Made by a program: the position numbers and the translations under genes. The notes beneath the pieces were generated by a model. It made no database searches, had not been told where the DNA came from, and was given only the letters and a program-made list of their open reading frames with translations. A stretch of DNA of 58,604 nt from an uncultured Bacteroides sp. (GTDB taxonomy: Bacteria; Bacteroidota; Bacteroidia; Bacteroidales; Bacteroidaceae), in NCBI GenBank assembly GCA_944320865.1, contig CALUJC010000020.1, positions 1 through 58,604 of the forward strand, in the 5' to 3' direction. Below are positions 50,321 to 58,604 of the stretch, in pieces; within the stretch, counting starts at the first letter, position 1, and each line of letters begins with the position of its first letter.

Positions 50321-51352
50321 ATGAATCCAGATAAAGACTACATAGAATCATTGCTTCCCCGCTATTGCGACAGCAACGTGACTGATGAAGAACGTCGCAT
50401 GGTGGTAGAGTGGATGAATGCCTCCGAAGAAAACAAAAGGATTGCCAAGCAGATCAATTTGATATATTTAGCTTCGCATGCCATAAAGGTACGCCGCGAC
50501 ATAGACACTGATAAAGCTTTGAATAGAGTAAAAGGTAAAATGATTGTGCACAGGAAGCGCAAGTATTGGGAATGGGCACAACGGGCAGCTGCCGTTTTGT
50601 TCATCCCTCTCCTTGCCGCTACATTGCTGCTGTCCTTGCGTCCCGAAGCCGAAAGCATGCCCGAAGTTACCGCCAGGCTCATGGAAGTGGGCACAAGTCC
50701 GGGTATGACAGGGTCGTTCGTCCTGCCCGATGGCACGAAAGTGTATTTGAATTCAGAGACGAAGCTGACCTATCCTAATTACTTCGATGGGGAAACACGC
50801 GAAGTGACCCTTTCGGGCGAAGCTTATTTTGAAGTGGCTAAAGATGCCGAACACAGGTTTATCGTCCACACGCCCCACCACTCGCAAATAGAAGTGTTGG
50901 GCACCAGTTTCAATGTGGAGGCTTACGAAAACGATGAGGAAATCACTACGACTTTGGTAGAGGGTCGGGTCAATTTCTATTATAATAATAGAGAGACGCA
51001 AACCAAGCAGTTGGTGTCCTTGCAACCCAATGAGAAGTTGGTTTACCAGTGCGATAGCCATGAGGTGGATTTGCGTCCCACTTCTTGCTTGGCCGAAACG
51101 GCGTGGAAAGACGGGAAAATAGTGTTTAGAAATACCACTTTGCGTGACGGGCTCAAGACGCTGGCCAAACGCTACAATGTGGAGTTCATTATAAAAAATC
51201 CCAAAGGGCTGGACGACCCCTTTACCGGCACGTTTACCAACCAGCGTCTGGAACGTATTCTACAGTACTTCAGCATATCTTCCCACATCCGCTGGCGGTA
51301 TGTGGACGGAGGTGACATTAATGAAACCAAAAGCAAAATAGAAATCTACTAA
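50321..51352 (+). CDS. FecR-type anti-sigma factor
   Basis: A 343-residue single-pass inner-membrane protein. The cytoplasmic N-terminus (about 1-80) would hold the sigma factor, and one membrane helix spans about 88-106 (AAAVLFIPLLAATLLLSL). The periplasmic FecR domain (FVLPDGTKVYLNSETKLTYP, REVTLSGEAYFEVAKDAEHR, VEVLGTSFNV-like segment) and the C-terminal DUF4974-like domain (AWKDGKIVFRNTTLRDGLKT) receive the signal from the STN domain of SusC. It lies 173 bp before SusC on the same strand, divergent from the sigma gene. Confidence 0.93.
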   Translation: MNPDKDYIESLLPRYCDSNVTDEERRMVVEWMNASEENKRIAKQINLIYLASHAIKVRRDIDTDKALNRVKGKMIVHRKRKYWEWAQRAAAVLFIPLLAATLLLSLRPEAESMPEVTARLMEVGTSPGMTGSFVLPDGTKVYLNSETKLTYPNYFDGETREVTLSGEAYFEVAKDAEHRFIVHTPHHSQIEVLGTSFNVEAYENDEEITTTLVEGRVNFYYNNRETQTKQLVSLQPNEKLVYQCDSHEVDLRPTSCLAETAWKDGKIVFRNTTLRDGLKTLAKRYNVEFIIKNPKGLDDPFTGTFTNQRLERILQYFSISSHIRWRYVDGGDINETKSKIEIY

Positions 51353-51525
51353 CTTAATCAGATGAAAAGCCATGAAAGATAATTCTACGTAACCCTAAAA
51401 AAATACGGAATGGCATTGGCGTGCCACCCCGTATGAAAAACAGGAAAAATCTGAAAACTTGCTTGGCGGCAAGTATCAAATCTTAATACCGTTTTTTTAC
51501 TTTTAATCCATTACATTACAAAGTT
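51353..51525 (+). promoter_or_regulatory. Leader between FecR and SusC genes
   Basis: Contains a hairpin with outer stem ATACGG (51403-51408) / CCGTAT (51429-51434) and inner GGCA/TGCC pairing, then a smaller CTTGC/GCAAG hairpin near 51459. The AT-rich stretch before the SusC start probably holds the sigma-dependent promoter. I cannot name its boxes because ECF promoters in this group are poorly conserved. Confidence 0.4.
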
Positions 51526-54500
51526 ATGCAAAATTATTTTAGTCACCAAACTTTGGGGACGGCAATTTCATGTTGCCGAAAATTAAGGAAACTACCACTA
51601 AAGATGAAGGTATTTATTGTAGCCCTGCTGTGCTCTGTTGGACTTGCACAGGCGGCCGGAACTTATGCGCAAAATGCAAGAATCAGTTTGGAGGCCAATA
51701 ACCAGACTGTACGTGAAGTGCTTCATGAAATTGAAGCACAGAGTGAATTCGATTTCTTCTTCAACAACAAACATGTCGACTTGGACCGTCGCGTTTCGGT
51801 AGACGCCGACCGCAGCAACATTTTCGAAGTGTTGGATGAAGTGTTTGAAGGTACCAATGTGAAGTACACCGTGCTGGACAAGAAAATCATTCTTTCCACC
51901 GAACTTCGTGAAGCTTCAGCTCAACAGCAAAACAAAGCCGTGAGCGGCACCGTGCTCGATACCAATGGCGAGCCGCTGATTGGCGCCACTGTTGCGTTGA
52001 AGTCAGATAACAGCAAAGGAACCATTACCGATATCAACGGACATTTCCGTTTGGAAGGACTCCCAAGCAACGCTGTGCTGCAGGTTTCTTACATCGGTTA
52101 TCGCACGGTAGAGGTTCCGGTTGCCGGACAAAAAGAGCTTAACATCGTGTTGAAGGAAGATACCGAGACGCTGGATGAAGTCGTAGTAATCGGTTACGGT
52201 TCGCAACGCAAGTCCGACTTGACCGGTGGCTTGGTAGCCGTGGGCAAAGAGAAACTGGAGATGGTGCAGAGCAGCAACCTGCTCGACCGCTTGGCCGGAC
52301 AAATCCCCGGTTTGAGCATCACTACGGGCGATGCTGCTCCCGGTAGCGACCAGACGTTGTTGATTCGTGGTGAAAACTCGTTGAGCGCCAGCAACTCGCC
52401 GTTGATAGTATTGGACGGCATCCCCTACAGCGGTTCGCTGGGTGATATCGACCCGAACATCATCGAGAACCTGTCTGTTTTGAAGGATGCCTCTGCCGCA
52501 GCCATCTACGGTTCGCGTGGTTCTAACGGTGTTATCTTGATTCAGACCAAGAAGGGTAAGGTGGGCGCTCCCCAAGTGACTTACAAGGGACAAATCCGTA
52601 TGTCGCAACCTCAGCAGACTATCAATGTGATGAATGGTGAAGAATATATCAAATACCGTCAAGACATTGCCCGCCTAAAAGATGGTTGGAGCGGCGACCA
52701 GTTGGATCCTGAAAACTGGTTGAGTGCTAGCGAGCTGATAAACTATCGTCAAGGCATCACCACCGATTGGCAAGACCTTATCTTCCGCAATGCCTTGACC
52801 CACGAACACCAGGTCGGTATTTCCGGCGGTACGGAGAGTACTACTTATATGGCTGCCGTGTCTTACTTGGGCCAGGAAGGTGTTGTGGAGAACTCCAAAC
52901 TGACCCGTTACAACATCAACCTGAATGTGACGCAGGTGCTCAACAAGTGGTTGACTATCGGCGTGCAGACCCAGTTTGTACAAAGGGAGAACGGCGGTAT
53001 TACGCCGAACATTGAACACGCAGTGAAACAAAGTCCTTATGGCTTGTTCAAAGATGAGAATGGCAACTATCATGAAGAGCCTATGGACCAGTCCCTCATC
53101 GTCAATCCGTTTATTGATGTTCCTGCCGACCAGGACAGAACCCGTCGCAACGTGTTCATCAATACCTTTGCCGACATCAAGCTGCCGGTGAAAGGCCTCT
53201 CTGCCCGTACTACTTTCGGTTATAACTACCGCAATGATTTTACGGGTACTTACTATCCGCGTACCACTAAGACAGGCCGTCCTACACAGGGCAAGGCCAG
53301 CATCAGCAACACGAACTACTGGGATTACACTTGGGAAAACCTGATTAAGTATTCTAACGACTTCGGCAAGCACCACTTCGATGCAACGGGCTTGTTCAGC
53401 GTGCAACAGACGCAAAACAAGTCTTCGAATTTGTCTGCCGAGAAGTTTGTGAACGACGATTCCAGCTACCACAACATTGCCGCCGGCGAACAGAACAAAA
53501 CGGTAGGCTCCAGTTTGAAAGAAACGGCCATGTTATCCTACATGCTCCGTCTGAACTATTCTTACGCCGGTAAGTATATGTTAACGTTAACAGGACGTAG
53601 CGACGGTTATTCGGCATTCGGTGCCAACAACAAGTATGCTTTCTTCCCTTCAGTGGCTGCAGCATGGAATGTGGCTTCCGAAGAGTTTATGGAAGGCGCT
53701 CAAGGTTGGTTGGACCAATTGAAACTCCGTGTATCTTACGGTTCCAACGGTAACCAGGCCATCAACCCCTATCAGACGCTGGACCGCCTGCACACTACAC
53801 AATATATATATGGTGATGGTGCACAAGGTGTGAACGGCGCTTACCTGCCCAACGACGGTGTGGGCAACCCGAACTTGAAGTGGGAGACTACCCACACGTT
53901 TAACGTCGGTATCGACTACTCGTTCTTCAAAGGCCGCATCAACGGTAACATCGAAATGTATGTGTCCAACACCAAAGACTTGTTGATGCAACGCACCGTG
54001 CCCATCATGAACGGCTTTAGCAAGATTATGGACAACGTGGGCCAGACACGCAACAAGGGTGTGGAAGTGACGTTGAACACCGTCAACATCCGCAGCAAGG
54101 ATTGGGAATGGAAAACCGGTATCAACTTCTCGCTGAACCGTGACAAAATCATCGAACTGCGTGGTGATGGCAAAGACGATATCACCAACAAGTGGTTTAT
54201 CGGCAAGCCGCTGCGTGTGTTCTACGATTATGAAGTAGAAGGCATTTGGCAAGAAGGCGACCAATACACTTACACTACTCCCGAAGGCGTTGAGGAGGAA
54301 ATCCAAAAAGGTGCTAAGCCGGGTTGGGCAAAGATTAAGGATATCAACAAGGATGGTAAAATCGACTCGAACGATAAGACTATCATCGGCTCGAAGAACC
54401 CCAGTTTCTTGATGTCTATGAGCAATACAGTAACCTACAAGAACCTCTACCTGTCGTTCTTGCTGAACGGTACGTTCAAGGTTACTCGTACGCTGAACGA

Positions 54501-54852
54501 GGCCAATATCGGCGGATGGGGCTATAACTTGTATAATTATATCAAGGATGCCAGCTATTGGACACCGGAAACGCCTAATGCCAAGTATCCCTCTCCGGTA
54601 TACAATGCTTTCGACGGTCATAGCTTCTACAAAGACTTCACGTACATTAACATCAAGAACATTACCTTGGGTTATAACTTCGACAGGCAGGTATGCAAGA
54701 AAATCGGTATTAGCGGGTTGAGTGTTAACCTGAGCATGGATAACCTCTATACTTTCTGCGACCAACGCAACATCATGAACTATGACGCCAGCTATGCTTG
54801 GGCTTACCCGACGGCACGTTCTTATTCGTTGGGTGTAAACGTGACCTTTTAA
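51526..54852 (+). CDS. SusC/RagA-type transporter with N-terminal STN signalling domain
   Basis: A 1108-residue SusC homologue. After the signal peptide (about 27-49) comes an STN domain (about 50-125: LEANNQTVREVLHEIEAQSE, VDADRSNIFEVLDEVFEG), then a carboxypeptidase-like domain (GTVLDTNGEPLIGATVALKS), the SusC signature LDEVVVIGYGSQRKSDLTGG, a plug (NLSVLKDASAAAIYGSRGSN) and a barrel ending SLGVNVTF. The STN domain is the part that contacts FecR, so transport of ligand should trigger the adjacent sigma/anti-sigma switch. It is followed 28 bp later by SusD. Confidence 0.95.
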   Translation: MQNYFSHQTLGTAISCCRKLRKLPLKMKVFIVALLCSVGLAQAAGTYAQNARISLEANNQTVREVLHEIEAQSEFDFFFNNKHVDLDRRVSVDADRSNIFEVLDEVFEGTNVKYTVLDKKIILSTELREASAQQQNKAVSGTVLDTNGEPLIGATVALKSDNSKGTITDINGHFRLEGLPSNAVLQVSYIGYRTVEVPVAGQKELNIVLKEDTETLDEVVVIGYGSQRKSDLTGGLVAVGKEKLEMVQSSNLLDRLAGQIPGLSITTGDAAPGSDQTLLIRGENSLSASNSPLIVLDGIPYSGSLGDIDPNIIENLSVLKDASAAAIYGSRGSNGVILIQTKKGKVGAPQVTYKGQIRMSQPQQTINVMNGEEYIKYRQDIARLKDGWSGDQLDPENWLSASELINYRQGITTDWQDLIFRNALTHEHQVGISGGTESTTYMAAVSYLGQEGVVENSKLTRYNINLNVTQVLNKWLTIGVQTQFVQRENGGITPNIEHAVKQSPYGLFKDENGNYHEEPMDQSLIVNPFIDVPADQDRTRRNVFINTFADIKLPVKGLSARTTFGYNYRNDFTGTYYPRTTKTGRPTQGKASISNTNYWDYTWENLIKYSNDFGKHHFDATGLFSVQQTQNKSSNLSAEKFVNDDSSYHNIAAGEQNKTVGSSLKETAMLSYMLRLNYSYAGKYMLTLTGRSDGYSAFGANNKYAFFPSVAAAWNVASEEFMEGAQGWLDQLKLRVSYGSNGNQAINPYQTLDRLHTTQYIYGDGAQGVNGAYLPNDGVGNPNLKWETTHTFNVGIDYSFFKGRINGNIEMYVSNTKDLLMQRTVPIMNGFSKIMDNVGQTRNKGVEVTLNTVNIRSKDWEWKTGINFSLNRDKIIELRGDGKDDITNKWFIGKPLRVFYDYEVEGIWQEGDQYTYTTPEGVEEEIQKGAKPGWAKIKDINKDGKIDSNDKTIIGSKNPSFLMSMSNTVTYKNLYLSFLLNGTFKVTRTLNEANIGGWGYNLYNYIKDASYWTPETPNAKYPSPVYNAFDGHSFYKDFTYINIKNITLGYNFDRQVCKKIGISGLSVNLSMDNLYTFCDQRNIMNYDASYAWAYPTARSYSLGVNVTF

Positions 54853-54880
54853 TTAGAAACTTAAATACATATACCAGACA

Positions 54881-56500
54881 ATGAAGAAATATATATCAAA
54901 AGTAGCTGTCGGATTGATGCTCGCAGTAGCATCGAGCAGCTGTTCGGACTTCCTGAACGAAGATTTGAAAAGTGAATTGGCACCGGACAATACCTATACC
55001 AGTTCCTATGGCTTTGAAGTGGGCATCAATGGCCTTTATGCCATTGCCCGTTCTGAATACAACACTTGGGGTGAAAACGGTGCATTCATGCACAATGGCG
55101 CTTGTGCCTATGAGGTTTTCCAGATAGGTACGGACTTGGCCGTGATGGGTACCAAGGACGGTTCTATCCAGCCTTTCGGCTACATGACCATGACGCCTAA
55201 CACCACCTTCGTAGAGTCTTATTGGAAATGGGCTTACAGCCTGATTGCCGCTGCCAACGAGGTGCTGAGGTATTCGGAAATCAATAACAATTGGGACGCC
55301 CCGACCGACAAAGCACTTTACCAGGCCGAGGCCCGCTTCTTCCGCGCTTATGCCTACCGTCTGCTGGTGTACACGTATGGCGATGTTCCCTACGTGGAAA
55401 ACATCCAGGAAGACTTTAGAATCGACTTCACCCGCACACCCAAGGAAGAAGTGTTGTCGCACATAGTAGACGACCTGAAGTTTGCCATGGAGAACCTGCC
55501 GGACGACCCCGACAGCGTTGAGCCCGGTAAACTGACAAGCTGGGCCGCCGAGCACCTGCTGAGCGAAATCTACCTGATGCAGGGCGATTATGAAAATGCA
55601 GAAATCTGTGCTGAAAATGTGATTAAGAGCGGACATTTCCACCTGATGGAAAACCGTTTTGGTGCAAAAGCCGATGAACCGGGCGACGTGTTCTCCGACC
55701 TGTTTGTAGAGAACAACCAGAACCGCACTTCCGGCAACATGGAGAGCATCTGGGTGATGCAGTTCGAGTACCAGACCCAAGGTGGCGGTACGAATTCAGA
55801 TGACTGGACCCGCCGTGCTTGGGAACCTAAATATTTTGAAATCCAGGGTTTCCAGCTTGCTGATTCATTAGGAGGACGTGGCCTTTCTCAGCTTGTGCCA
55901 TTGGAATGGTGGATTGGCGAGGATGCTGGATTCTTTGACGAAACTGATATCCGTAACTCTGAATATAATATTAAGCGTCATTGGTATTACAACAATCCGA
56001 GCATGCCCGATTTGTATGGTAAGCTTTGCCCCATTACGGAAGAAACTTGGTTCCAAACCTATCGTTTGTTCCCGGCGTTGACCAAATTCTTCTACGGTCG
56101 TGCAGAAGACCTGCAGTTGACCGGTTCTTACCGTGACCGTATGAAGTACCGCCTCTCTGAAACTTATCTGTATCTCTGTGAAGCCCGCTTGATGCAGGGC
56201 GACCTGGCTGGGGCTCGCGAAGCCATCAACGAGGTGCGCCGTCGTGCCGGAGCTTCGGAACTGACAAGCGATAGCCAGATGACCGTAGATTTCCTGTTGG
56301 ATGAACGTATCCGCGAGTTGGTAGGCGAAGAGCAACGCCGCTTTACGCTGCTGCGTCTCGGCAAGCTCTTGGAGCGCACCCGCAAGTACAACACCGAGGC
56401 TGGTCCGGCCATGAAGGACTACCATGTGCTGTGGCCCATCCCGCAAAGCATCAGAGACTCCAACACCGGTGCCGAGTTCCCGCAGAATGAAGGATATTAA
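54881..56500 (+). CDS. SusD/RagB-type nutrient-binding lipoprotein
   Basis: A 539-residue surface lipoprotein (lipobox VASSSC, Cys21). Typical SusD segments are LYQAEARFFRAYAYRLLVYT followed by YGDVPYV near residue 150, and the C-terminal INEVRRRAGASELTSDSQMT with FLLDERIRELVGEEQRRFTL. This is the classical SusD/RagB branch, unlike the SusD-like_2 protein at 6453. It captures the oligosaccharide and closes over the SusC channel. A strong terminator follows. Confidence 0.95.
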   Translation: MKKYISKVAVGLMLAVASSSCSDFLNEDLKSELAPDNTYTSSYGFEVGINGLYAIARSEYNTWGENGAFMHNGACAYEVFQIGTDLAVMGTKDGSIQPFGYMTMTPNTTFVESYWKWAYSLIAAANEVLRYSEINNNWDAPTDKALYQAEARFFRAYAYRLLVYTYGDVPYVENIQEDFRIDFTRTPKEEVLSHIVDDLKFAMENLPDDPDSVEPGKLTSWAAEHLLSEIYLMQGDYENAEICAENVIKSGHFHLMENRFGAKADEPGDVFSDLFVENNQNRTSGNMESIWVMQFEYQTQGGGTNSDDWTRRAWEPKYFEIQGFQLADSLGGRGLSQLVPLEWWIGEDAGFFDETDIRNSEYNIKRHWYYNNPSMPDLYGKLCPITEETWFQTYRLFPALTKFFYGRAEDLQLTGSYRDRMKYRLSETYLYLCEARLMQGDLAGAREAINEVRRRAGASELTSDSQMTVDFLLDERIRELVGEEQRRFTLLRLGKLLERTRKYNTEAGPAMKDYHVLWPIPQSIRDSNTGAEFPQNEGY

Positions 56501-56533
56501 TCTTATCCGAAGGCTGTAAAGCTGTTGCAAAAG

Positions 56534-56587
56534 AGGGATTGTTCCTCGTCTTTATCCAATATACAGACAGGACAATCCCTTTTTTTA
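56534..56587 (+). terminator. Rho-independent terminator of the SusC/SusD operon
   Basis: AGGGATTGT (56534-56542) pairs with ACAATCCCT (56572-56580) and is followed by a run of seven T counting the last stem base. It lies 33 bp after the SusD stop codon, so the gene at 56982 is probably transcribed separately. Confidence 0.85.
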
Positions 56588-56596
56588 CAGCACTTT

Positions 56597-56684
56597 GCTA
56601 GCGTTCCGACGCTACCGCGCTGGCGTTCCTACGCTACCATGCTGGCGTTCCTACGCTACCGACGCAGTGTTTCAACGCTGGCGG
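56597..56684. repeat. 22-bp tandem array with hairpin cores, four units
   Basis: Units start at 56597, 56619, 56641 and 56663, exactly 22 bp apart. The first three read GCTAGCGTTCCGACGCTACC, GCTGGCGTTCCTACGCTACC and GCTGGCGTTCCTACGCTACC plus two bases each; the fourth is more diverged but keeps ACGCT in phase (56675). Each core folds as AGCGT-N4-ACGCT or a close variant. It begins about ten bases after the T-run of the SusD terminator. Confidence 0.75.
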
Positions 56685-56801
56685 AGAAGTATAGGACACT
56701 ATGCCTTTTGGCTTGGGAGACGCGGCACGCCACGTCTCTACATAGTACGGCTTGATGCCGCATGGCTCTCCGGCATTGACCGGCGGGCGTGAAGCGGAGG
56801 G

Positions 56802-56948
56802 CAGTTTTCAGCCGTAAAGAGGGGCAGACTGTCTGAGCGAAGCGAGTTTCTGCGCCTTAGGCTGAAAACTGGCCGGAGTAGCCCGGCGGGCACAGCCGGG
56901 GTCCTTTCTTTTTGGCATCTTTTTCTTTCGGACAAGCGAAAGAAAAAG
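56802..56948. repeat. Multi-hairpin intergenic element
   Basis: Two perfect 12-bp stems are present: CAGTTTTCAGCC (56802-56813) with GGCTGAAAACTG (56860-56871), enclosing a CAGAC/GTCTG palindrome, and CTTTTTCTTTCG (56919-56930) with CGAAAGAAAAAG (56937-56948) around a six-base loop. The rest of 56685-56981 is GC-rich with no convincing gene. The last hairpin is 33 bp before the next start codon. Confidence 0.65.
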
Positions 56949-56981
56949 TGCATATTAAAAAACAACACATACTAATTATTT

Positions 56982-58487
56982 ATGAAACTCTTTACCAACC
57001 TGATATTACTGGCTTGCATCGGATTCTTTGCAAGCTGTCAAACCAATAAGGGCGGACAAACGTCATGCCTTCGAGTGCTGCCGGACACCACCACCGTGCT
57101 GGACAACCCGCTGAGCGGCTGGGTGGCCTATGGCAGCGAGAACATGCCCGACGACTTCTGGGAGCAGAACGACCACATAGCGGTGCCCGCCAAGGACACC
57201 ACCGTCCGCATCTCCGATTATGCCAAGATCTTCTACGTGCGTGTGCACTGGAGCACGATGAATCCTGCCGAGGGCGTTTACTTCTGGAACACCGACTGCA
57301 AGCTGCGCCGCGTGGTGCAGGGGGCATTGGACCGTGGCATGCGGTTGGCCTTCCGTGTCATTGTGGACAGCCGCGACCGTGCCCGCGAGGCCACGCCTGC
57401 CTACGTGTTCGATGCCGGCGCCAGCTACTACACCAACCGGGGCCTGCGCTCGCCCTATCCCGACGACCCCGTGTTCCAGGCCAAGTATGAAGCCTTCCTG
57501 GATGCTTTTGCCAAACAATATAACGACCCCGAACAGGTAGAGTTCATCGACGGCTACGGCCTGGGCAAGTGGGGCGAGGGCCACACCATGATTTACCGGG
57601 ACGAGAAGAACCGCGAGGCCGTGTTCAATTGGATTATAGACTTGTACGTGAAGCACTTTACCCGCGTCCCCCTCTTCATCAACTACCACCGCTGGATAGG
57701 GGCGGACAAAGACTGGGTGAACGACAAGGTGTACAACCCGGAAAGTGAACGCCTGCTGGACAGCGCCTGCGAGAAGGGCTTCTCCCTGCGCCACGATGCC
57801 TTTGGCATGCGCGAGTACTACGGCAGTTGGGAGCGCGCCTTCGTGAAGAAGTGGATTATGAAGCGTCCCGTCATTCTGGAAGGCGGATGGATTGTGGGCA
57901 AGCACAACTTCAAGCTCGACCCCAGTGGCTACCAGACGGCCTACGACGTGCGCGAGGGCGAGTTTGAAGACGGTCGCGAGGCGCATGTCAACATGATGGA
58001 CTTCCGCGTGGGCGATGAGACCCGCAGCTGGTTCCGCGACGCTTATCCGCTGGTAGAGCGCTTCATCGCCGAAGGCGGCTACCGCCTCTGCCCCGACTCG
58101 CTGGTGCTGCCTTCGAACATCAAGTCGGGTGAGGACTTCACCATCGCCCACCGCTGGATAAACCTGGGCTGGGGCTATTGCCCGACGAACATCCCGCAGT
58201 GGCAGGACAAGTACAAGGTGGCCTTCGCCCTGCTGGATAAGGACACGGACGAAGTGGTGGCTTTGTATTCCGATGAGCAAGCCCGACCTTGCGACTGGAT
58301 TAAAGGTACTCCTACGTCGTATGTATTCTCCGGAAAAGCCGGTGAGGTAAAGCCCGGCAAGTATGAATGGGCCATCGGTATCGTGGACACCACCCGCGAG
58401 AATGCCATAGGCCTCCGGCTTGCCGCCCAAGGGAACTTCACCGCTTCCGGCTGGCTGAAACTGCAAGAGGTAACGGTACAAAATTAA
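56982..58487 (+). CDS. Secreted lipoprotein, putative glycoside hydrolase (DUF4832-like)
   Basis: A 501-residue lipoprotein (lipobox FFASC, Cys19). The N-terminal two thirds look like a TIM barrel of beta-galactosidase-like type: DNPLSGWVAYGSEN, FYVRVHWSTMNPAEGVYFWN, FIDGYGLGKWGEGHTMIY, RVPLFINYHR and RPVILEGGW. The acidic residues in GKWGEG and LEGGW are candidate catalytic groups. The C-terminal third is a beta-sandwich (FTIAHRWINLGWGY, GEVKPGKYEWAIGIVDT) resembling the DUF4832 domain. It lies outside the SusC/SusD terminator and has a repeat-rich upstream region. Its place next to the transporter suggests a surface glycan-processing role. Confidence 0.65.
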   Translation: MKLFTNLILLACIGFFASCQTNKGGQTSCLRVLPDTTTVLDNPLSGWVAYGSENMPDDFWEQNDHIAVPAKDTTVRISDYAKIFYVRVHWSTMNPAEGVYFWNTDCKLRRVVQGALDRGMRLAFRVIVDSRDRAREATPAYVFDAGASYYTNRGLRSPYPDDPVFQAKYEAFLDAFAKQYNDPEQVEFIDGYGLGKWGEGHTMIYRDEKNREAVFNWIIDLYVKHFTRVPLFINYHRWIGADKDWVNDKVYNPESERLLDSACEKGFSLRHDAFGMREYYGSWERAFVKKWIMKRPVILEGGWIVGKHNFKLDPSGYQTAYDVREGEFEDGREAHVNMMDFRVGDETRSWFRDAYPLVERFIAEGGYRLCPDSLVLPSNIKSGEDFTIAHRWINLGWGYCPTNIPQWQDKYKVAFALLDKDTDEVVALYSDEQARPCDWIKGTPTSYVFSGKAGEVKPGKYEWAIGIVDTTRENAIGLRLAAQGNFTASGWLKLQEVTVQN

Positions 58488-58604
58488 ATGATAATTTAGT
58501 TGATAAGGAGACAAGTTGACGAGGCAACGAGGGGCGGAGTATTTGCGGACGGCAACGCCGTCCAACCATGCTTAACCGCTGTGTGCCGCGCAGCGGTACC
58601 TGCG
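58485..58604. repeat. Second copy of the palindromic element (left part, cut by window end)
   Basis: The sequence TAAATGATAATTTAGTTGAT onward, through GCGGACGGCAACGCCGTCCA to GCCGCGCAGCGGTACCTGCG, matches the left half of the element at 26242-26580. Its first bases overlap the stop codon of the preceding gene. The right half lies beyond the window. Confidence 0.8.

Noticed and set aside
57063-58565. 500-codon minus-strand frame opposite the last lipoprotein gene
   Set aside because: Antisense shadow; it also reads into the repeat element at the window end.

Overview
The window looks like a chromosomal segment of a gut Bacteroidales bacterium, most likely Bacteroides. The grounds are two SusC/SusD pairs, an ECF sigma/FecR pair feeding an STN-domain SusC, TamL/TamB, TonB receptors ending in phenylalanine, promoters of the TTTG-N19/20-TAnnTTTG type, and intergenic hairpin repeats. 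No rRNA, tRNA, CRISPR array, integrase or transposase was seen.

Layout. (1) 1-4.8 kb: the 5' end of a zinc-ribbon gene (minus), then a nitronate monooxygenase-like flavoenzyme, an overlapping LuxR-type regulator with an atypical receiver, and a TonB-dependent receptor. (2) 4.9-11.2 kb (minus): a SusC/SusD/calcineurin-like phosphoesterase cassette. It is bracketed by a 256-bp direct repeat (4720-4975 and 11389-11644); each copy carries the 3' end of one flanking gene intact and a relic of the other. (3) 11.6-24.7 kb (minus): a housekeeping run of TamB, a RhuM-Fic protein, TamL, a sugar nucleotidyltransferase, MetA, a U32 peptidase-family protein and a zinc-ribbon membrane lipoprotein. (4) 25.3-27.1 kb: a WYL regulator, a palindromic repeat and a small secreted protein. 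(5) 27.1-33.0 kb: an AT-rich accessory island with a long foldback, a WG-repeat lipoprotein, a compact gene set (GIY-YIG nuclease, small basic protein, PD-(D/E)XK-like nuclease, unknown 276-aa protein) and an AAA ATPase fused to a nuclease domain. (6) 33.1-37.3 kb: an ABC-F ATPase and an M13 peptidase. (7) 37.5-58.5 kb: a polysaccharide utilisation locus. It holds a six-gene enzyme operon (GH36-like, two GH2, a GH35 accessory-domain protein, GH3, an SGNH-CE15-like fusion), then ECF sigma (divergent), FecR, SusC, SusD and a putative lipoprotein glycosidase.

In the utilisation locus, surface SusC/SusD should import oligosaccharide. The STN domain of SusC should signal to FecR, which would release the sigma factor to drive transport and enzyme genes. 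The secreted enzymes point to a galactose- and/or uronic-acid-containing plant-type glycan with ester substituents, but the exact substrate cannot be read from sequence.

The most unusual signal is non-coding. At least six unrelated intergenic sites, seven arrays in all, carry short tandem arrays phased at 11, 22 or 23 bp, with palindromic or inverted half-sites in every unit. Sequences differ completely between arrays while the architecture is kept: 523-625, 4812-4899 with its duplicate 11481-11568, 15467-15673, 24969-25072, 35148-35239 and 56597-56684. The pitch equals one or two DNA helical turns.
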